This document shows, one piece after another, positions 59,259-64,000 of a DNA stretch of 64,000 nt. The first letter of the stretch is position 1. Each line of letters opens with the position of its first letter. Source of the stretch: Tetrapyrgos nigripes (Eukaryota; Basidiomycota; Agaricomycetes; Agaricales; Campanellaceae). The notes below the pieces were generated by a model that saw nothing but the letters and a program-made list of their open reading frames with translations, made no database searches and was not told the origin of the DNA. Where the stretch lies: contig JAACJM010000143.1 of assembly GCA_013368315.1 (NCBI GenBank), positions 150,389 through 214,388 of the forward strand, in the 5' to 3' direction. Made by a program: the position numbers and the translations under genes.

Positions 59259-59430
59259 ATTGGGTAGATTTCCAGGATGTGCGACTTCGGAGCCGATTTT
59301 GGTTGCCATGTAGTCTAAAAGGATTCAGAGTGCCATGCCCACCAGTTCGTGGGGTAGTGCCACGTAGAGGAGCTGCAATTCGTGCGCTGAGCAAACGCCG
59401 TTATAGACTGGGACAGAGCGTCTGACTCAA

Positions 59431-59446
59431 ACCGTCGCGCGATGCG
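59431..59446. promoter_or_regulatory. GC-rich motif ACCGTCGCGCGATGCG upstream of dioxygenase gene
   Basis: Second copy of the motif at 54350, one base different. It lies about 75-90 bp before the ATG at 59520; ACGCGT (MCB-like) occurs at 59484. Both points suit a promoter. Confidence 0.35.
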
Positions 59447-59519
59447 TCACGTCACGTGAACCATATATGGCTTAATTGCGACACGCGTACGGTATACGAA
59501 ACCCTTTCCTTCCAACTCC

Positions 59520-61430
59520 ATGCCAGGTACGTTTCGTTCTTTCTTGCATCTTTTTCCCCTTGTTTTTTTGTTGTTGTTGGAGGATGAAGTAGCCCCGACC
59601 TTTGGGGGAGCTGACAGCCTCTTTTCAAATTAATTTGGTTTTTTATCTCCATTTTCTTTTTACCTCTTGGCTGTTGGAGGATGAAGCCGCCCCGACCCTT
59701 GGGGGAGCCAATTCAATATCGCGTTCTATGACGTGCAACAGCCTTTTTCAAACTAACTTGATTTTTTATCTCAATTTTCTTTGCCGTTGGAGGATGAAGC
59801 AGCCCCGACCCTTGGGGGAGCCGACTCAGTATCGCGTTGCGACGGCCTTTTTCAAAATTAATTTGATTTTATCTCCATTTTGAATGTAACTCCTTTCAGT
59901 TACACGTAGTCTCAAGGAATACAGTGGTCTATCTCGACAAGACACCCTGAAATACGACGCGTCTATACTTCTACAACGTGCACAACAACTTCAAAACCTG
60001 TATGAAACATCTCCACTACCCAACGACTGCGACCACAACCAACCTCTTCATACATATGAGCTTCAACCTCGAAAACGTAGCCAGAAAGACCATCGATTTA
60101 TCTCTCTTATTGAACTCGCCAATAGACTCATTAACAAACACGCCGCCCAGTCCTCCAGCCGCCATCAGCATAAACCTTACACTGTTAACGGGCGTCTTTC
60201 AACTGCCAAAAAGCACAAGGCCAAATCCAAAGAGTCTTACCGACTCAAACGCTCAGTATTACGAGCTGCAGCGCAGCAAGCATCTGGCTCTTCGCTGTAA
60301 GGTTACCAGTATCGACATGTCAAGAAAACGCAAGAGTCTACAACGTCGACGAAATATGAACGCTTGTCTGGATGTTGGGCAGGTCTGAAGAATGCCGAAG
60401 AAAAAAGGCATTACACATTGGCAGAGTTGAAGGCTTTGGGATTTAACATCAAAAAATGGGATCCGGAGTGCGTACTCTTTTTTTCCCCCTTTCTTTAGTT
60501 CACCTCACAATCTTACTATATAGATACATGGCTTCTACAAGACGCTCAAGGCCGTCCGTTGGTTCTCCTAGCAGGTCATCCATCCTGTGAATGGTCTGTT
60601 GTTGTCGGCGAGCTTTTTCAGCTCTTTGAACAAGTGTTGAAGGAACTCGGTTTTACCGAAACAGAGCTTTGCCATCGACGCGGGGAATACTTCACTCGGA
60701 TATTCGGAATTTCGTACGGGGGCGGTCAAACACATCCTGGAAACCTAGCACACTCTGAAAAGGACGAAGAAATTCTCAACCATCTTAGAGCGCACCCAGC
60801 TATGACTAAACTTGCCCACCGAGTTGACTGTAAGCTTCCTTTTTTCGGTACTGTACCTCTCCAATATCTAATATATGCATCTGCATCTAGACCTGATGCG
60901 TGCCTACTTCCCCAAACTTCACGCATTATATATGAATATCCTTACAGCTCTCACTGATGACAATCCAAATTTGGAAGTTAACTTTGATGTTTGCTGCTTT
61001 GCAGCATCTTCACTTAACTTCACAGTTGGCTCTAACAAGGCTACCACCTTCCCTCATCACGACTTCCTTAATTTGCTTTTTGGGTTATGCGCAGTGTTCA
61101 ACTGCGGTGATTTTGACTACAAGTCTGGTGGACACATTGTCCTGTGGGACCTGGGGCTTGTCATCGAATTCTCCCGCCAGGGTGTATAGTTCTCCTTCCT
61201 TCTGCCATGCTCTTACACTCCAATTCGTCTATTGCTGCTCATGAGACGAGGCATTCGGCCACGTTCTTTAGCGCCGCTGGCCTATTCTGATGGTGTCACA
61301 ATAACAACATGTCTGATGTGGAGTTTCTCGAGAAGGCATCTAATCGTGTAAAGGCATCATGGCAAAAGCACCGGGAAGATTTATGGCAAACGGGTTTGTG
61401 TCTTCTTAATGGCGATTAAATCACATATTT
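59520..61430 (+). pseudogene. 2-oxoglutarate/Fe(II) dioxygenase, TET/JBP-like fungal type, with lesions
   Basis: Starts with a micro-exon ATGCCAG (59520-59526); intron 1 (59527-59899) joins it to VTRSLKEYSGLSRQDTLKYD. The core reads GRPLVLLAGHPSCEWSVVVG, HRRGEYFTRIFGISYGGGQT and, after an intron from GTAAGC to CATCTAG, LMRAYFPKLHALYMNILTAL, FPHHDFLNLLFGLCAVFNCG (the HxD iron motif as HHD) and GGHIVLWDLGLVIEF, then LLPSAMLLHSN and HETRHSATFF (second His region). This order matches the fungal oxygenases I associate with TET/JBP enzymes, which oxidise methylated bases. Lesions: a TAA (60298-60300) between SGSSL and GYQYRHVKK, two extra bases near 61172 inside EFPPG, and a TGA (61288-61290) after AAGLF. 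The splice before TWLLQDAQGR is also unclear. So it is probably inactive. Three tandem repeats fill intron 1. Confidence 0.55.
59576..59883 (+). repeat. Three tandem repeats of about 100 bp within intron 1
   Basis: Units begin with GTTGGAGGATGAAG at 59576, 59673 and 59786. Each contains GCCCCGACC(C/T)TTGGGGGAGC and ends in a T-rich ATTTTCTTT-like stretch. Lengths are about 97, 113 and 98 bp. They occupy nearly all of the first intron of the dioxygenase gene. Confidence 0.8.
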
Positions 61431-62201
61431 TGTAGAAGTTTGATGTACTTATGCTAAATCGATCTTTTCATGTTGGCATCGGCTTTTCACTGGGGCTTAG
61501 TCAGTTCTACACTCGCAGGACTCGTAGATCAAGGTATGTCTTCCATTTTTAAGCTCGGATATTCCGCCTCCATCCCTGATCTAACCATCTTGTCCCGGCA
61601 GAAGGATCAAAATATACAGCGAGCAGACGCAGAGTGAAGAATAGAATTGAGGTTGCGCGAAATACTAACAGTGACGAGGCCGAAATGAGAAATTGAAAGG
61701 AAAAGTTAGCCCGAATCTTTGTGTGATGGCAAGAGATACGCACCTGTGGAGCAGCGTTCCGAAATATCTTCAAGATCGTCATGGAATAGAGTCGTTTTCT
61801 AGGTAATTCGGTATATTAGCATTTGAAACGAATCAAGAGCAACAACGCACCGAATCATCGTACCAGGTTGCTCCTGTTACAGATGCCAAATTGGCAGTTC
61901 CATGTCGTTGATCAAATAGAGTTGAAATGGACGCATTTCAATAGGCGGTAGATGGTGCGCGGAAGTGGGTAAGGATTTTTGTGCAAATTTATACTGCGCA
62001 ATATCTCTGCGCGACCTCCGCGCGACTTTTGCGTGACTTCAATCAAGTTCCATTTACACTGCGCAATATCTCTGCGCGACTTTTGCGTGACGTCAAGTTC
62101 CTCCTCACAATCCATGTAGAAACTGCCTTCATCGCCTATTCCTAGTGCAGAATGTACATCTCTTCTATTCTCTCAAATAACAATGAAGAAACATTCCTAG
62201 T
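61431..62201. other. Spacer with a GC-rich direct repeat
   Basis: Contains two copies of GCGCAATATCTCTGCGCG (61996 and 62061), each followed by TTTTGCGTGAC. A minus-strand frame of 77 codons near 61550-61782 has hydrophobic pieces but no support. No gene called. Confidence 0.45.
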
Positions 62202-63960
62202 CTACTCGGGTAGTTCTTCCAATATACAAATGGTGAAGTTGTTGTCAACATACTGCAGATCATCGAGCTTGAACTGGAATTTGCCAATTTCGGAGAGGTA
62301 GCTCTCCTTGAAAAAAGCTTTTGGCAGCTTTTTGGGTGGAGGTCGATTCTTAGTCGACATAGTCTCCGTCCGCACACGAGGAATCCGTGCTCTTCCGTGG
62401 TGAGTAAAGATGGCGTCCTCCGCGTCCCGAGTGCCATCCACCATCGCAAATGTCTGGCCGAAAGACTCGTGCCTCCAAGGGAGAACGAGTACCTTTCTGA
62501 CTCGGACAACCTCTCCACTCTCCATAGTTTCCTCTCCAGGTTCCTCATCTGACATCCCCTCATGCTCTAGCTTTAAAAGACACTTCAAGATGTACCTCCA
62601 CGTATCCAAACCTTCTGTATCTCCCCTTTCTTCCATAGCTTGAATCATGATGGTGGCGACACTGGCACGGATGTGAAATTTCTACAACGAGCTTCAAATC
62701 AATCACTTCCCAATTTGAAAGAGACCTGTAAGTACTCACAGCGTGTAAAATGCTATTGGCTTGGGATCTAAGTTTGACCTTCTTGATCTCCTCGTAGACA
62801 CGTCGAAGTCGGTCTTTGACCGGCTCCCCCAAGTACTGTGGTCTCGCCAATATAGCGGTCTGCATAATGGGTCGGAGGCGTTTTTTATCATGTCTTCCCA
62901 GCTATATCTCTCCTTCCCAAAACGATTGTCTGGGCAACGCTTGACGATTTCCCGACATTCTGCAGCAAGTATCTCTAAGACCGTCCGATTCCATTCCCTG
63001 TTCAACATGGCCGTAGTTGAGACCCCCCGTAGATCAAGGAAGCTATTTCTCAGCTTCGGTCCAAACATATGAACATCGTCTTGCATGAAGCGGTGAAGTC
63101 GTTCATCGGAAACAGATGGGCGGGAGAAACCATGATACAGATTCTTGATACCAAGAAATGCTTTGACTATTGCACGGGCCAGCGCCTGTAACACGACTAT
63201 ATCAACATACAATAATTTTAGAGGAAACATAACTCACTTTGGCATTGTTGTTTTGTTGGCCGACCAGCCAGCGTTTCCGCGTTTCCAGTCGTGCCCACTT
63301 CCTCAGTACAACATGGTCATCCCTCTCCTCTTTGTTGGCTTGGCCATCATCGTCCGAACTGGTCTCGTCAGAGTCATTATCTTCTATGTCGGCGTCTGCA
63401 TCACCATGTTGAGAATGTTCGGGACGATCTGACTGAGGATTTTTATTTTAGATTGTCAGTTAGCACAGGGAGGAGTCAATGAGATGGCCCAGGGAAAACT
63501 CACATCTACGTCTATGTTGTCCTCGTCTTCATTATCACGGATCGTCGTCCTGAAACAGAACGTGAGTGCTAGAAATGCATTAGAAGAGAGTATACTCACA
63601 TCCAGCATATCTCGTATCCTGACTCTGCCCTCCTCTTTGTCTGTCCTGTTCTCGTTGTTTTCTGCCAGTGGCGTGTCTATGTTCGAAATCAGACTGATTC
63701 AAAAAAAGGGCATTGTAATTCTCTCACAAATGGTGAGGCTTTGGTAGAAGTCCAAGGAGTTTTTGTGGGATTAGGCTATGATGTTCATGAGCACTTGGGA
63801 AAGATAGCGTGGTGAGTCATGCACTTACGATTGGTGTGGAACGGTATGAAGGCCTTTTCTTCTTGGTGTTGTTTGCCTCAGCTTCGAGTATTTCTCGTAG
63901 CACTCCGTTTACGTTAGCGCTCCGCAATGTGTGGCGGCTGGCAAACCCGGAATCGGACAT
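62202..63960 (-). pseudogene. Orphan protein of the MSDEE type, copy 3 (one-base frame break)
   Basis: First exon near the window edge: MSDSGFASRHTLRSANVNGV to YRSTPI (63960 and down; the start may lie further out). Later exons read SDETSSDDDGQANKEERDD to QNNNAK, then ALARAIVKAFLGIKNLYHG, FMQDDVHMFGPKLRNSF, LNREWNRTVLEILAAECRE to SWEDMIK, then in another frame IMQTAILARPQYLGEPVKD to ILHA, and the last exon KFHIRASVATIMIQAMEERG with GMSDEEPGEE, LPWRHESFGQTF and KLPKAFFKESYL, stop at 62202. The frame switches inside a run of six A (62881-62886 on the plus strand as T); one more A would restore a continuous reading. It aligns end to end with the copy at 54.5 kb, sharing the intron before KF. Function unknown. 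Confidence 0.6.
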
Positions 63961-64000
63961 TCCCTGTTCTGATGTCCCAGGCATTCCCGATGTCCCGACG

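Overview
The window reads as a nuclear segment of a basidiomycete fungus, most likely a mushroom-forming agaricomycete. The grounds are: short introns (about 45-90 bp) with GT..AG borders; several F-box/leucine-rich proteins of the expanded mushroom type; Tnp2-type DNA transposases; fragments that read as fungal MON2, an ABCC transporter and a CHD/Mit1-like SNF2 remodeler; and several orphan families I remember only from agaricomycetes. No bacterial gene organisation, rRNA, convincing tRNA or CRISPR array was seen. All family names come from reading translations by eye; nothing was searched.

Layout. 1-5.4 kb: end of an F-box gene, an unassigned acidic protein, then a decayed piece of an ABCC transporter joined to a piece of MON2. 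5.4-12.5 kb: a complex repeat, an open Tnp2 transposase gene (7724-11493) and another repeat copy. 12.5-24.8 kb: an F-box gene, a third repeat copy in front of a 730-residue orphan gene, a membrane/coiled-coil gene, a fourth repeat copy, a TA-flanked miniature inverted-repeat element and a small orphan gene. 24.8-39 kb: an F-box gene preceded by an inverted repeat copy, a WD40 plus membrane-segment gene, an orphan gene with an MSSDEE motif, a seven-exon orphan gene and a five-exon coiled-coil gene. 39.3-41.3 kb: a compound repeat copy carrying the first residues of the Tnp2 gene again. 44.8-49.5 kb: a second, six-exon Tnp2-type gene. 50-58 kb: a coiled-coil orphan, the 3' part of a SNF2 remodeler gene, a second MSDEE gene and an F-box gene. 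58-64 kb: a 0.4-kb duplication, a broken 2-oxoglutarate/iron dioxygenase gene resembling fungal TET/JBP enzymes, and a third MSDEE gene.

How it fits together. This looks like a transposon island. Six copies of one complex repeat are scattered over it, five of their seven distinct ends (three in single copies, two in the compound copy) finish at the same 15-bp palindrome, and four copies lie directly upstream of an open frame read in the same direction (Tnp2, a truncated Tnp2, an F-box protein, an orphan). That is the observation I rate highest: the repeat may work as a mobile promoter or 5' leader, or may be the end of an element that carries different cargo. Around it are truncated, intron-containing pieces of conserved genes, and several otherwise open genes carrying single stops or one-base frame breaks. 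Three of those stops are TGA where I expect arginine, which would fit C-to-T change at CGA codons.
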